From Cohaesibacter sp. ES.047 (GTDB lineage: Bacteria > Pseudomonadota > Alphaproteobacteria > Rhizobiales > Cohaesibacteraceae): a stretch of 64,000 nt of DNA. A model generated the notes under the pieces. That model was given only the letters and a program-made list of their open reading frames with translations. It did not search any database and was not told where the DNA came from. The stretch lies in NCBI RefSeq assembly GCF_900215505.1, contig NZ_LT907844.1:4480001-4544000 (forward strand), given 5' to 3'. Positions 48,801 through 59,005 of the stretch are shown piece by piece. Within the stretch, counting starts at the first letter, position 1; each line of letters starts with the position of its first letter. A program made the position numbers and the translations under genes.

Positions 48801-50288
48801 ATGGAAATTGCTGCAAAACGCGATAGCGCGGACTCTGTTGCCGCGCGTCAAGCACCGCACAATCTGGAAGCGGAACAGCAGCTGTTGGGCGCGATTTTGG
48901 TCAACAACCAGACCTATGATCGCGTCGAGGCCTTTCTCAAGCCGCACCATTTCTATGATCCCAATTTGCGCGAGATTTTCGAGAAGACGGCCCAGCTCAT
49001 TCGGGCTGGCAAGATCGCCTCGCCGGTGACGCTGAAAACCTTTTTCCCAGCCGACCACATGGTCGCAGACACCCCCATCGACATCTATCTGCTGCGCCTT
49101 GCCTCGCAAGCAACCTCGATCATCAACGCCGAGGATTTCGGCCTCCTGATCATGGATCTTGCGACTCGGCGCAACCTCATCGACATCGGCACCGATGTGG
49201 TCAATGTCGCCTTCGATGCACCCATTGACACCCCGCCGCGGGCCCAGATCGAGGATGCAGAAAAGCGTCTGTTCGAACTGGCTGAAACCGGCGGATCAAA
49301 CGGCGGCTTTGTCTCCTTTGCCGCAGCGGCAACCGAAGCAATTGAAATGGCGGAGGCCGCCTACAAGCGAGACGGCCAACTGTCGGGCATCTCCACCGGC
49401 CTTAAGGATCTCGATCAGAAGATGGGTGGCCTGCAGCATTCGGATTTGATCATCCTCGCCGCCCGTCCCGCCATGGGCAAGACCTCTCTGGTCACCAACA
49501 TCGCCTACAACGTGGCAAGTGCGTATAAGGCCGAGGAACAGCCCGACGGCTCCATGAAGACGATGAACGGCGGCGTCGTTGGCTTCTTCTCGCTCGAAAT
49601 GAGTGCCGAACAGCTCGCCACCCGTGTCATCGCCGAACAGGCCATGGTGTCGTCGGAAAAGATTCGCCGAGGCAAGGTGGATCAGGAAGAGTTTTCCCGC
49701 ATCGCCCACAAGGCGCAGGAAATGCAGATCACCCCACTGCACATCGACCAGACCGGTGGCATTTCCATTGCCCAGCTTGCCGCGCGCGCCAGACGGCTGA
49801 AGCGCCAGAAGGGCCTCGATCTTTTGATCATTGACTATCTGCAGCTGTTGAGTGGCTCTTCGTCCAAGGCCTCGCAGGGCCGCGTGCAAGAGATCACCGA
49901 GATCACCACCGGGCTCAAGGCCCTCGCCAAGGAACTGGCCGTTCCGGTCATCGCCTTGTCTCAGCTTTCCCGTCAGGTCGAGTCCCGCGACGACAAACGA
50001 CCGCAGCTCGCCGACCTTCGTGAATCCGGCTCCATCGAGCAGGACGCCGACGTTGTGATGTTCATCTATCGCGAGGAATATTATCTCGAACGTCTAGAAC
50101 CCAAGCCGGGAACCGAGGAGCACTTCACATGGCAGTCCGAAATGGACCGAGCCATGGGCAAGGCCGAAATTCTCATCGCCAAGCAGCGTCACGGCCCGAC
50201 AGGTGCCGTTCCTGTCGCCTTCCAGCGTGAATTCACCCGCTTCTCCGATCTCGCACGCGAAGACTATCTGCCCGATAATTACGAATAG
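48801..50288 (+). CDS. dnaB: Replicative DNA helicase
   Basis: Hexameric 5'-3' helicase of the replication fork; 495 aa. The N-terminal primase-interacting domain starts near PHNLEAEQQLLGAIL. The RecA-like domain has Walker A ARPAMGKTS, GFFSLEMS, Walker B LLIIDYLQLL, the Arg-containing SQLSRQVESR, and the C-terminal KQRHGPTG. There is no intein. Three ATGs are close together; the third (48801) is chosen for its GAGG at the right spacing. Confidence 0.96.
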   Translation: MEIAAKRDSADSVAARQAPHNLEAEQQLLGAILVNNQTYDRVEAFLKPHHFYDPNLREIFEKTAQLIRAGKIASPVTLKTFFPADHMVADTPIDIYLLRLASQATSIINAEDFGLLIMDLATRRNLIDIGTDVVNVAFDAPIDTPPRAQIEDAEKRLFELAETGGSNGGFVSFAAAATEAIEMAEAAYKRDGQLSGISTGLKDLDQKMGGLQHSDLIILAARPAMGKTSLVTNIAYNVASAYKAEEQPDGSMKTMNGGVVGFFSLEMSAEQLATRVIAEQAMVSSEKIRRGKVDQEEFSRIAHKAQEMQITPLHIDQTGGISIAQLAARARRLKRQKGLDLLIIDYLQLLSGSSSKASQGRVQEITEITTGLKALAKELAVPVIALSQLSRQVESRDDKRPQLADLRESGSIEQDADVVMFIYREEYYLERLEPKPGTEEHFTWQSEMDRAMGKAEILIAKQRHGPTGAVPVAFQREFTRFSDLAREDYLPDNYE

Positions 50289-50444
50289 GCGCGCCTCGTG
50301 ATGCCACCCTTTTAAAGGGACAGGGCGCATCAACGCCTTGCTGCCTCAATCGCAATATGCTTGCATGGCGCGAACCCGTATCAAGTCCGATTGCGGGTTG
50401 GCAATCAGCATCACCCTGCGATCCCGTCTTTAGAGGGCCTAGTC

Positions 50445-50726
50445 ATGAAAATCTTTCAACACGATGCCCCCAACCGATCTAGACAGCACACACAGATCTA
50501 TGCAGTCTACGAGTTGGCCTATTCTCTGGTGGATTTAGGCGCGGCCCTGCTGTTTATCATTGGCTCGGTGATGTTCTTCTACCATAGCTGGCTAATCCCC
50601 GGCACATGGTGTTTTCTGATCGGCTCGGTGCTGTTTGCTGTGAAACCATCCTTGCGCTTTGCCCGAGAAGTGCATTATCTGGTTGTGGGCGACCGAGACG
50701 ATCTGGCAGACAACACCAGTGACTGA
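50445..50726 (+). CDS. YrhK-like small membrane protein
   Basis: 93 aa with two membrane helices (about 31-48 and 52-68) around a short loop, followed by SLRFAREVHYLVVGD, which resembles the end of YrhK-domain proteins. The function of the family is unknown. The ATG is behind GAGGG. It is placed between dnaB and alr on the same strand. Confidence 0.7.
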   Translation: MKIFQHDAPNRSRQHTQIYAVYELAYSLVDLGAALLFIIGSVMFFYHSWLIPGTWCFLIGSVLFAVKPSLRFAREVHYLVVGDRDDLADNTSD

Positions 50727-50856
50727 AGCCCCTTTCGCTCATACCAAGCCGTCTCAATAATCGGAAGATGCTCTGGTTTCCTTGATACCCCAAAGGCCTT
50801 GTGCTGACCAAAGCGCAAGACAGCTAAAGCTGCCCGAGCCGGAAAGTCGAAATCAC

Positions 50857-52035
50857 ATGACGCAGGATCCAATCTCCTCCCGCCTTGCCCCACATGTGAA
50901 ACATCTGTCTGCTGGTGATGCGGCCATTGCCGGCAGTCTGTTGACCATCGATCTTGGTGCGCTTGAGATCAATTACGCCGATTTGGTCGAAAAGAGCGGC
51001 GAGGCCGAATGCTCCGCTGTCATCAAGGCTGACGCCTACGGCACCGGGCTGGAAGAAGCGGCAAAGACCCTGTGGCAAGCCGGATGCCGAACCTTCTTCG
51101 TTGCCCATCCTCAGGAAGGCGCCCGTGCCCGCAGCACCCTGCCCGACGCCACCCTTTATGCGCTCAATGGCCTCGTTGGCGATGATACGGACGCCACCAT
51201 GTCCTACTACCATACGCACCGGGTTCGCCCGGTGCTTGGCTGCTACGAGGAGATCGACCTGTGGTCCCGCTATTGCAGATCAATTGGCGAGGCATTGCCC
51301 TGCGGACTGCATTTCGACACCGGGATGAACAGGCTGGGGCTGAGCAAGAAGGCGGCCCACAAATTGTCCGACGCATGGACAACGCAACCGCCCCCCTTCA
51401 CCCCGACACTCATCATGAGCCATCTGGCCTGCGCCGATGATCCGCACCATCCGCTGAACAGCACGCTGCTTGACCGTTTTCGCGCCATCCGCGCCCTCTT
51501 CCCCGACATTCCTGCCTCGCTCGCCAACTCGGCCGGTGTGTTTTTGGGCCCCGACTATCATTTCGACCTGACCCGCCCCGGCATCGCGCTTTATGGCGGT
51601 CTGGCGACCAGCAACCGCCCCAATCCCATGCAGACCGTGGTGACCCTGAACAGTCGCGTCCTCTCCACCCGCCACGTCCCTAAGGGACAATCGGTGAGCT
51701 ACGGCGCGAGTGAAGTCACCAAGCGGGACAGTCGCCTTGCAATCATCAACATGGGATATGCCGACGGCTATCTGCGCACCGGCTCCAGCAGCGACAAGCG
51801 CAAGGGCGCGCGCGTCTATATCGAGGGCTATGAGGCCCCGATCATCGGGCGCGTGACCATGGACCTGACGATCATCGACGTCACTGACATACCGGAAGAC
51901 GCAGTGAAGCGCGGAAGCTGGGTTGAGCTGTTCGGCCCTCACATGCCCATCGACGAAGTGGCTGCAATTGCCGGCACCATCGGCTATGAGCTTCTGACCA
52001 GCCTTGGCTTGCGTAGTCTGCGTCGCTATCTATAA
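50857..52035 (+). CDS. alr: Alanine racemase
   Basis: PLP enzyme that makes D-alanine for peptidoglycan; 392 aa. The PLP lysine is K57 in SAVIKADAYGTG. The second catalytic base, Tyr, is in SYGASEV. RPGIALYGG, HFDTGMNRLGL and GRVTMDLTIIDVTD are also characteristic. The start is at MTQDPISS; the ribosome site GGAAAG is rather distant. Confidence 0.95.
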   Translation: MTQDPISSRLAPHVKHLSAGDAAIAGSLLTIDLGALEINYADLVEKSGEAECSAVIKADAYGTGLEEAAKTLWQAGCRTFFVAHPQEGARARSTLPDATLYALNGLVGDDTDATMSYYHTHRVRPVLGCYEEIDLWSRYCRSIGEALPCGLHFDTGMNRLGLSKKAAHKLSDAWTTQPPPFTPTLIMSHLACADDPHHPLNSTLLDRFRAIRALFPDIPASLANSAGVFLGPDYHFDLTRPGIALYGGLATSNRPNPMQTVVTLNSRVLSTRHVPKGQSVSYGASEVTKRDSRLAIINMGYADGYLRTGSSSDKRKGARVYIEGYEAPIIGRVTMDLTIIDVTDIPEDAVKRGSWVELFGPHMPIDEVAAIAGTIGYELLTSLGLRSLRRYL

Positions 52036-52109
52036 AGATAAACCGGTTCCGATTCGATGGCGCAGCATCCCTTGATGCAACGAGCCAGATGCTCAGAAAG
52101 CCCCTCCCA

Positions 52110-53516
52110 ATGGCGCGCTCCAAATCCACTTTCGTCTGTCAAACTTGCGGTGCAGTTACCAATCGCTGGGCTGGCCGCTGCGAGGCGTGCGGCGAGTGGA
52201 ACTCGATCATGGAAGAAAAGGAAGGCGCCGGCATCGGCGGCTCCCCCAAGACCGTCCGCGGCAAGAGCGGCCGAATTGTCGAGCTTGTCTCCCTGTCCGG
52301 CCAGGAGCAGCCCGCCCCCCGAATCACAACCAACGTCGCCGAACTGGATCGCGTCACCGGCGGAGGCTTCGTCAAGGGATCGGTTCTCCTGCTGGGCGGA
52401 GATCCGGGGATCGGCAAGTCCACCCTGCTCATTCAGGCATCGGCTGCACTGACCAAACGCGGCCACCGCGTGGTGTATATCTCCGGCGAGGAAGCCATCG
52501 ATCAGGTTCGCCTTCGCGCCGCCCGTCTTGGCCTTGCCAAAGAGACTGTGGAACTTGCGGCCGAGACGAGCGTCGAAGACATTCTGGCCACCCTCACCGC
52601 AGGCCCGCCCCCTGAAATGGTGATCATTGATTCGATCCAGACCCTGTGGACCGACAGCGCCGACAGCGCACCGGGAACGGTCACGCAGGTGCGGGCATCC
52701 GCACAGGCCATGATCCGATATGCCAAGCAGACCGGCGCAGCGGTGATCCTTGTGGGGCACGTCACGAAGGATGGACAGATTGCCGGGCCACGCGTTGTGG
52801 AACATATGGTCGATGGTGTGCTCCAGTTTGAAGGCGACTCCGGCCATCAGTTCCGCATCCTGCGCGCCATCAAGAACCGCTTCGGTCCCACCGACGAAAT
52901 CGGCGTGTTCGAGATGACAGGCGGCGGCCTCAGTCAGGTTGCCAATCCATCGGCCATGTTTTTGGGCGAACGCAATCTTTCTGCGCCGGGTGCAGCGGTC
53001 TTTGCCGGCATGGAAGGCTCCCGCCCGCTTCTGGTGGAAATTCAGGCGCTTGTCGCCCAGTCACCTCTGGGAACACCGCGTCGCGCTGTGGTTGGCTGGG
53101 ACACAAGCCGCCTATCCATGATCCTTGCTGTCTTGGACGCCCATTGCGGGGTGCGCCTGTCTGGCCATGACGTCTATCTCAATGTCGCAGGCGGCATGAA
53201 GATCAGCGAACCGGCAGCAGATCTAGCAGTTGCCGCAGCTTTGGTCTCGTCTCTTGCTGGCGTGGCCTTGCCATCCGAAGCGGTCTATTTCGGCGAGATC
53301 AGCCTGTCCGGAGCGATCAGACCAGTCTCCCATGCGCCAACGCGCATCAAGGAATCAGCCAAATTGGGCTTTTCGAGTGCCGTTGTTCCCGAAGGGGTGC
53401 TCAAATCCGTCAAAACACCTGAACTCGAACTCTCAGGGCTTGAAGGCCTCACCGATTTGGTTGCACGGATCGCCGTCGGCTCGAACCTCAATCCCACAGA
53501 CAATCCTGAGGATTGA
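52110..53516 (+). CDS. radA: DNA repair protein RadA
   Basis: RecA-related helicase that processes recombination intermediates; 468 aa. The C4 zinc finger is CQTCG...CEACGEW at the N-terminus. Walker A is GGDPGIGKST. The RadA-specific KNRFG motif is in AIKNRFGPTDEIG. A Lon-like C-terminal domain covers about 290-450. The start is at MARSKSTFVCQ; 7 more codons are possible. Confidence 0.96.
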   Translation: MARSKSTFVCQTCGAVTNRWAGRCEACGEWNSIMEEKEGAGIGGSPKTVRGKSGRIVELVSLSGQEQPAPRITTNVAELDRVTGGGFVKGSVLLLGGDPGIGKSTLLIQASAALTKRGHRVVYISGEEAIDQVRLRAARLGLAKETVELAAETSVEDILATLTAGPPPEMVIIDSIQTLWTDSADSAPGTVTQVRASAQAMIRYAKQTGAAVILVGHVTKDGQIAGPRVVEHMVDGVLQFEGDSGHQFRILRAIKNRFGPTDEIGVFEMTGGGLSQVANPSAMFLGERNLSAPGAAVFAGMEGSRPLLVEIQALVAQSPLGTPRRAVVGWDTSRLSMILAVLDAHCGVRLSGHDVYLNVAGGMKISEPAADLAVAAALVSSLAGVALPSEAVYFGEISLSGAIRPVSHAPTRIKESAKLGFSSAVVPEGVLKSVKTPELELSGLEGLTDLVARIAVGSNLNPTDNPED

Positions 53517-53534
53517 TAACAGGTGCAAAAAACC

Positions 53535-53563
53535 TTGCTCTTGCCAACTTCGCACCCTATAGA
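53535..53563 (+). promoter_or_regulatory. Promoter of cvpA
   Basis: TTGCTC, 17 nt, TATAGA, about 85 nt upstream of cvpA and directly behind radA. Confidence 0.55.
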
Positions 53564-53647
53564 GGGGCAAAGCGGCACTTGCAGTTTTTCGTATGCAGGT
53601 GTTAAAGAGCTTTTGCAGTCCAGGCCAGATAACAGGATCGATTTCTG

Positions 53648-54253
53648 ATGCCCATCGAACTCCTAGATGTCATTTTACTTGTCGTCTTGCTGATTTCGGC
53701 TTTCCTCGCCATGATTCGCGGCTTCGTGCGTGAAGTCCTTGCGATCGGCGCCTGGGTTGCGGCCGCGTTCGCAACGCTGAAGCTTTTCGACGTGGTTCTG
53801 CCGATGGTCACCCCCTACTTGACGCAACCCCTTGTTGCTCAGGCCGCAACGGCTTTGGGGATCTTTCTCATCACACTCATCGTGGTGTCCTTCATCACCA
53901 TCCAGATTTCCGACTTCGTGCTGGACAGCCGCATTGGCGCCCTTGACCGGACGCTGGGCTTCGTTTTTGGTGCCTTGCGCGGCGCGATCCTGATGGCCGT
54001 CGCCCTGATCTTCTTCAACTGGTTCGTTCCAGAGGACAAGCAGCCCAACTGGGTTGCTCAGGCCAAGTCCAAGCCATTTCTCAATGAAATGGGAGACAAG
54101 CTGATCAGTCTGTTGCCCGAAGATCCTCAGGAACAGCTGATGGAAAAGATCCGCCAGCAGCGCGAAGGCACGCCTCCGAACGAGGAAGCCAGCTATTCGA
54201 ACGACGAACGCGATGCCATCGGCGAGATTGCCAGCACCACGGCAAAGCAATAA
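53648..54253 (+). CDS. cvpA: CvpA family membrane protein
   Basis: 201 aa with four membrane helices (about 5-22, 28-50, 65-90, 100-125) and a charged C-terminal tail. The conserved motif is RGFVREVLAIGAW. The name comes from colicin V production; loss in enterobacteria causes envelope stress sensitivity. Its place upstream of purF is conserved across proteobacteria. Confidence 0.92.
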   Translation: MPIELLDVILLVVLLISAFLAMIRGFVREVLAIGAWVAAAFATLKLFDVVLPMVTPYLTQPLVAQAATALGIFLITLIVVSFITIQISDFVLDSRIGALDRTLGFVFGALRGAILMAVALIFFNWFVPEDKQPNWVAQAKSKPFLNEMGDKLISLLPEDPQEQLMEKIRQQREGTPPNEEASYSNDERDAIGEIASTTAKQ

Positions 54254-54493
54254 ACGTTGCAATGAATCGCCCTTCTATACATTTGCGTAGCTGACGAAGC
54301 CGCATGGGTATGGTAGGAACACTCCATGGAATTGGCGGGTATGTCCCGCCATTCTTCGTTTGTAGATCAGTGCATCCATTTTGCGCTCAAAAGCGCAATT
54401 GGTGCTCTCATCAGAAGATCAAATGACACCACGACATCCCTCGGGTTCCCCTATTCGATCGGAGCAGTCGGGTTTTTGAAGGACTTCTCGCCC

Positions 54494-56059
54494 ATGTCTG
54501 AACAGAGACAAAACCCCACGTCTCAAGACTTCTCAATGATTGAAGACGACAGCTCGGCCTCCGCTGCGCTCTGCGCGTCGGAATCAGGTTCCTCCTCTGA
54601 GCTTCATCAAGACGACGACTGGAACGGCGAAGGAGATACGCTGCACGAGGAATGTGGCGTGTTCGGTATTGTTGGCGCGGATGATGCCGCCGCCCTCACC
54701 GCTCTGGGCCTGCATGCGCTGCAGCACCGCGGTCAGGAGGCTGCCGGCATCGCCACATATGATGGCGAGCATTTCCATCTTGAACGCCGTTTTGGCCTCG
54801 TGGGTGATAATTTCTCCAATTCGGACGTGCTTGAGCGCCTGCCCGGCAACGTCTCGATCGGTCACAACCGCTACTCGACCGCAGGCGGCGCTGGCCTTCG
54901 GAATGTCCAGCCTCTGTTTGCTGAGCTCGAAGGGGGCGGCATCGCCGTTGCCCACAATGGCCAGTTTACCAATGCCATGACCCTGCGCCGCTCGCTGATC
55001 AAGCGCGGCGCGATTTTCCAGTCCACATCGGACTCCGAGGTCGTTCTCCAGCTGATTGCCAAGAGCCGCGAATCCGACATCATCGACCGCTTCATCGACG
55101 CCATCCGGCAGATGGAAGGCGGCTATGCTCTGGTTGCCCTGACGCGCAAGAAACTGATTGGTGCCCGCGACCCGCTGGGCATCCGTCCGCTTGTGCTTGG
55201 TGATTTGAACGGCTCACCCGTGTTTGCCTCAGAGACCTGTGCTCTTGACATGATCGGTGCGAAATTCGTGCGCGAGGTCAAGAACGGCGAAGTCATCGTT
55301 TGCACCAAGGAAGACGGCATTCGAAGCTTCCATCCTTTCGCTGAACGCCCCGCACGGCTGGATATCTTTGAATATATCTATTTCTCCCGGCCCGATTCCT
55401 TCATCGCCGGTCGCTCCGTCTATGAAGTGCGCAAATCGCTGGGTGCCGAACTGGCCAAGGAATGTCCGCTCGATGTGGACGTGGTCGTGCCCGTGCCCGA
55501 TTCCGGTGTGCCTGCCGCTCTTGGCTATGCGCAGGAAATCGGCATCCCGTTCGAATTGGGCATCGTCCGCAACCACTATGTGGGACGAACCTTCATCGAG
55601 CCGACCCAGCAGATCAGGGCCCTCGGGGTCCGTCTCAAGCACTCCGCCAACCGCTCTCAGGTCGAAGGCAAGCGCATCGTGCTGGTCGACGACAGTCTGG
55701 TGCGCGGCACGACTTCATCCAAGATTGTTCAGATGATGCGCGATGCTGGCGCCAAGGAAGTGCATATGCTGCTGGCCAGCCCGCCGATCACCCATTCGGA
55801 CTTTTATGGCATCGACACGCCCGACCGCAAGAAACTGCTCGCCGCCCAGATGAACTTGGAAAGCATGCGCAAATATATCGGAGCGGATTCTCTGGGCTTT
55901 GTCTCGATTGATGGTGTCTATCGCGCCTGCGGCTTTGACCGCCGCAATCCCGATGCCCCCCAGTTCACGGATCATTGCTTTACCGGCGACTATCCGACAG
56001 ATCTGGTTGATTTCGAGGGCGAAGAAAATCATCGCGCACCGGGCCTTCTCAAGGACTAG
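54494..56059 (+). CDS. purF: Amidophosphoribosyltransferase with long propeptide
   Basis: First committed step of purine synthesis (PRPP + Gln to phosphoribosylamine). The nucleophile, in HEECGVFGI, is C54 when counted from MSEQRQN, so 53 acidic/Ser-rich residues must be removed to expose it. The Ntn glutaminase domain then runs to about 280 (HNRYSTAG, HNGQFTN). The PRTase domain has VLVDDSLVRGTTS. It is 521 aa in total. The C-terminal DHCFTGDYPT lacks the first Cys of the CxxC seen in Fe-S-type PurF. Confidence 0.95.
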   Translation: MSEQRQNPTSQDFSMIEDDSSASAALCASESGSSSELHQDDDWNGEGDTLHEECGVFGIVGADDAAALTALGLHALQHRGQEAAGIATYDGEHFHLERRFGLVGDNFSNSDVLERLPGNVSIGHNRYSTAGGAGLRNVQPLFAELEGGGIAVAHNGQFTNAMTLRRSLIKRGAIFQSTSDSEVVLQLIAKSRESDIIDRFIDAIRQMEGGYALVALTRKKLIGARDPLGIRPLVLGDLNGSPVFASETCALDMIGAKFVREVKNGEVIVCTKEDGIRSFHPFAERPARLDIFEYIYFSRPDSFIAGRSVYEVRKSLGAELAKECPLDVDVVVPVPDSGVPAALGYAQEIGIPFELGIVRNHYVGRTFIEPTQQIRALGVRLKHSANRSQVEGKRIVLVDDSLVRGTTSSKIVQMMRDAGAKEVHMLLASPPITHSDFYGIDTPDRKKLLAAQMNLESMRKYIGADSLGFVSIDGVYRACGFDRRNPDAPQFTDHCFTGDYPTDLVDFEGEENHRAPGLLKD

Positions 56060-56112
56060 GGCCGGTGCCGCGTTGGCACAGACTTGAAGAGATAAGGGAA
56101 GGACCCAAGCAC

Positions 56113-56865
56113 ATGACCGAACAACGCCTCAAGGATCGTCTGGCCGTCGTCACAGGTGCCTCTCGCGGGATAGGCTGGCACGCGGCCCTTGCTCTGGCGC
56201 GCGAAGGCGCACACGTGATCGCCATTGCCAAGACCGTTGGAGCACTGGAAGAACTGGATGACGAGATCCAGAAAATGGGTGGCTCGGCCACCCTCGTTCC
56301 GTGTGATCTGATGGACTACGACGCCATTGATCGTCTGGGCGCGGCAATCTTTGAACGCTGGGGCAAGCTCGATATCCTGTTCGGCAATGCCGGTCTTCTT
56401 GGCGCGGTCACGCCCATCGGACATCTCGATCCGGTGAAGGATTGGGACAAGGTGCTTGGTGTCAATCTCACCGCCAACTGGCGGCTCATTCGTTCGCTTG
56501 ACCCGCTGCTGCGTCAGTCAGATGCGGGTCGTGCGCTCTTCATGACCTCCGGTGCCCCCCATAAATGCAAACCTTTCTGGGGCGTCTATTCGGTCTCCAA
56601 GGCTGGCCTTGAAGCGCTCGTACGGACCTATGCCGGAGAAACCGAAAAGACCAGCGTTGGCGTGAACTGCTTCAATCCGGGGCCTGTTCGTACAGGCATG
56701 CGCGCCAAGGCAATGCCGGGCGAAGATCCGATGACCCTGCCGCATCCCAGCGAACTTGCACCCTATATCCTCGATTGCCTCTTGCCAGAATGCAGCGACA
56801 GCGGCCGCATGTATGATTTCCCCTCCAAGAGTTGGAAAGATTACGGCAGCCCGGTAATCGACTAG
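56113..56865 (+). CDS. Short-chain dehydrogenase/reductase
   Basis: NAD(P)-dependent SDR of 250 aa. The cofactor loop is TGASRGIGWHA (about 14-24), NAG is in LFGNAGLLGAV, and YxxxK is in GVYSVSKAGLEAL. Ser is in FMTSGAPH. An SDR directly after purF is common in alphaproteobacteria, but its substrate is not known. The start at MTEQRLKD lies behind GGAAGGA; a longer frame to 56065 is possible. Confidence 0.92.
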   Translation: MTEQRLKDRLAVVTGASRGIGWHAALALAREGAHVIAIAKTVGALEELDDEIQKMGGSATLVPCDLMDYDAIDRLGAAIFERWGKLDILFGNAGLLGAVTPIGHLDPVKDWDKVLGVNLTANWRLIRSLDPLLRQSDAGRALFMTSGAPHKCKPFWGVYSVSKAGLEALVRTYAGETEKTSVGVNCFNPGPVRTGMRAKAMPGEDPMTLPHPSELAPYILDCLLPECSDSGRMYDFPSKSWKDYGSPVID

Positions 56866-56956
56866 CCCAAACGCTGTCTCGCGCGACTCGCAAGAGTTGC
56901 ACCCGCGAGCCAACAGCTGGCATTGAGCCGAAATAATCCCGAATCAATCTCTAAAG

Positions 56957-56993
56957 AAGCCCCATTAAGAGTCTGTCTTAATGGGGCTTTCAA
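56957..56993. terminator. Bidirectional terminator with perfect 14-bp stem
   Basis: AAGCCCCATTAAGA and its exact inverse around GTCTG, with A/T-rich flanks on both sides. It separates the plus-strand purF-SDR block from the convergent ABC transporter. Confidence 0.88.
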
Positions 56994-57008
56994 AATATGT
57001 TCCATAAC

Positions 57009-58937
57009 CTATTCGGCGACTTCTAGTTCAGCACCGCGACCGGGCAGGTAACCGGAGCGATCACTCTCGACCGCCTTGCGCAGCCGCTCCTCGGCTTCGC
57101 TGGCCTCGCGCTGACGATCCCACATCGAGGCATAAAGTCCCTTCTGTTCCAGAAGTTCGGCGTGACGTCCGCGCTCGCGAATGCCTCCATCCTCAAGCAC
57201 GATGATTTCATCCGCCCCGATCACCGTCGACAATCGGTGAGCGATCACCACCGTCGTCCGGTTTTGTGACACCTTATCCAGCGCCGTCTGAATTTCCTGT
57301 TCGGTATGGCTATCGAGCGCCGACGTTGCCTCGTCGAGAACGAGGATCGGCGGAGCCTTGAGGATGGTCCGGGCAATGGCCACGCGCTGCTTCTCGCCGC
57401 CTGACAGCTTCAGCCCCCGCTCCCCAACCTCGGTATCGAACCCGGCGGGAAGGCGCGCGATGAAATCGGACACCTGCGCCATGCGAGCCGCTTCGACAAT
57501 CTCCTCACGGCTGGCATCAGGACGCCCATAGCCGATGTTGTAGGCGATGGTTTCGTTGAACAGGACCGTGTCCTGCGGAACCATGCCCACATTCTGACGC
57601 AGGCTGTGCTGCTCTATATCGCGCAGATCCTGTCCATCAATCGTGATGGACCCACTCGTCACATCATAAAAGCGGAACAAAAGGCGCGATATCGTCGATT
57701 TACCTGCCCCGGACGGCCCGACAATCGCGACCGACTTGCCCGCTGGCACTTCGAAACTGATCCCCTTGAGAATCGGCCTGTTGGCATCATAAGCGAAATG
57801 CACGTCATCAAACCGGACGGTCCCGCCTTTAACGTCAAGCGGCTTGGCATCGTCCTTGTCCGTCACCTCGGGCGCTTCGCGCATCAGCTCGAACATGGAT
57901 TCCAGATCCACCAGCCCCTGCTTGATCTCGCGATGCATGGAGCCGAAGAAGTTGAGCGGAATGGCAAGCTGCATCAACAGCGCATTGATCAGCACGAAAT
58001 CACCGACCGTCTGCGTTCCGGTCATCACCGCATGGGCCGACAGCGCCATGCACAGCGCCATACCCGTCGAGAAAATAGCGATCTGGCCAAAGTTCAACCA
58101 CGTCAGCGACACCCAGGTGCTGATTGCGGTTTTCTCATAGACCTTCATCGACTGGTCAAAGCGATGCGCTTCGCGCTCTTCGTTGCCGAAATACTTCACG
58201 GTTTCGAAGTTGAGCAGACTGTCGACGGTCTTTGAGTTGGCGTCATTGTCGGATTCATTCATCTGGCGGCGGATGTCGATGCGCCAGGCCGTTACCCGCA
58301 CAGTGAAGGCGACATAGAGCGCCACCATGGTCACGACGATTACCAGATAGATCACATCGAACTGGAAGGCGATGACGGCAGACATCATCACGAACTGCAA
58401 CAAGGTGGGAACGGCATGCAGAATGGTGTGACGCACCACCCCTTCGATGCCGCGCGTCCCGCGCTCGATGATCCGAGACAGCCCGCCCGTGCGCCGCTGC
58501 AAATGGAACCTGAGAGACAGGTTGTGCATGTGGCGGAAGGTCTTGTTGGAAAGATTGCGCACCGCATGCTGCCCGACCCGTGCAAACAGGCCATCCCTGA
58601 GCTGATCAAAGCCCACATTCATGATCCGGCCCAGGCCATAGGCGGCCACAAGCATGATCGGCACACTAAGCCAGCCCACGGGGCCCACGCCATCAGGCGC
58701 AGCGGGATCTGACAGGGCATCCGTCGCCCATTTGAAGGCATAGGGCGTCAGAACATTGATCAACTTGCCCAGAAACAGGGCGCTTAGAGCAAAAGCAACG
58801 CGTTTTTTGAGGTCTGCCCGATCTGAGGGCCAGATGTAGGGCCAAAGATTGCGCAGGGTTTGAAGCGACGAGGCTTCCGCGTCAACCGACGCTCCAGTGC
58901 GCACGTAAGGCTCACTGGCATATCTAGAACTTCTCAT
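57009..58937 (-). CDS. Atm1/HMT1-like ABC exporter (fused permease-ATPase)
   Basis: 642-aa half-transporter, expected homodimer in the inner membrane. Six helices span about 45-330. The NBD (about 365-600) has Walker [11 protein letters not shown], signature LSGGEKQRVAIART, Walker B ILVLDEATSALD and the switch His in VVIAHRLST. The soluble N-terminal arm and sequence style (FETVKYFGNEEREAHRF) place it with ABCB7/Atm1 proteins, which export glutathione conjugates, persulfides or metal-thiolates. It is 68 nt downstream of a Cys-rich ArsR gene and probably under its control. Confidence 0.9.
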   Translation of the reverse strand: MRSSRYASEPYVRTGASVDAEASSLQTLRNLWPYIWPSDRADLKKRVAFALSALFLGKLINVLTPYAFKWATDALSDPAAPDGVGPVGWLSVPIMLVAAYGLGRIMNVGFDQLRDGLFARVGQHAVRNLSNKTFRHMHNLSLRFHLQRRTGGLSRIIERGTRGIEGVVRHTILHAVPTLLQFVMMSAVIAFQFDVIYLVIVVTMVALYVAFTVRVTAWRIDIRRQMNESDNDANSKTVDSLLNFETVKYFGNEEREAHRFDQSMKVYEKTAISTWVSLTWLNFGQIAIFSTGMALCMALSAHAVMTGTQTVGDFVLINALLMQLAIPLNFFGSMHREIKQGLVDLESMFELMREAPEVTDKDDAKPLDVKGGTVRFDDVHFAYDANRPILKGISFEVPAGKSVAIVGPSGAGKSTISRLLFRFYDVTSGSITIDGQDLRDIEQHSLRQNVGMVPQDTVLFNETIAYNIGYGRPDASREEIVEAARMAQVSDFIARLPAGFDTEVGERGLKLSGGEKQRVAIARTILKAPPILVLDEATSALDSHTEQEIQTALDKVSQNRTTVVIAHRLSTVIGADEIIVLEDGGIRERGRHAELLEQKGLYASMWDRQREASEAEERLRKAVESDRSGYLPGRGAELEVAE

Positions 58938-59005
58938 TATGACTTGGTCCTGAGGTCTTCCCCGGCAATCGACGCATGGTCATAGGCATCGATCAGCCAT
59001 TGGGA

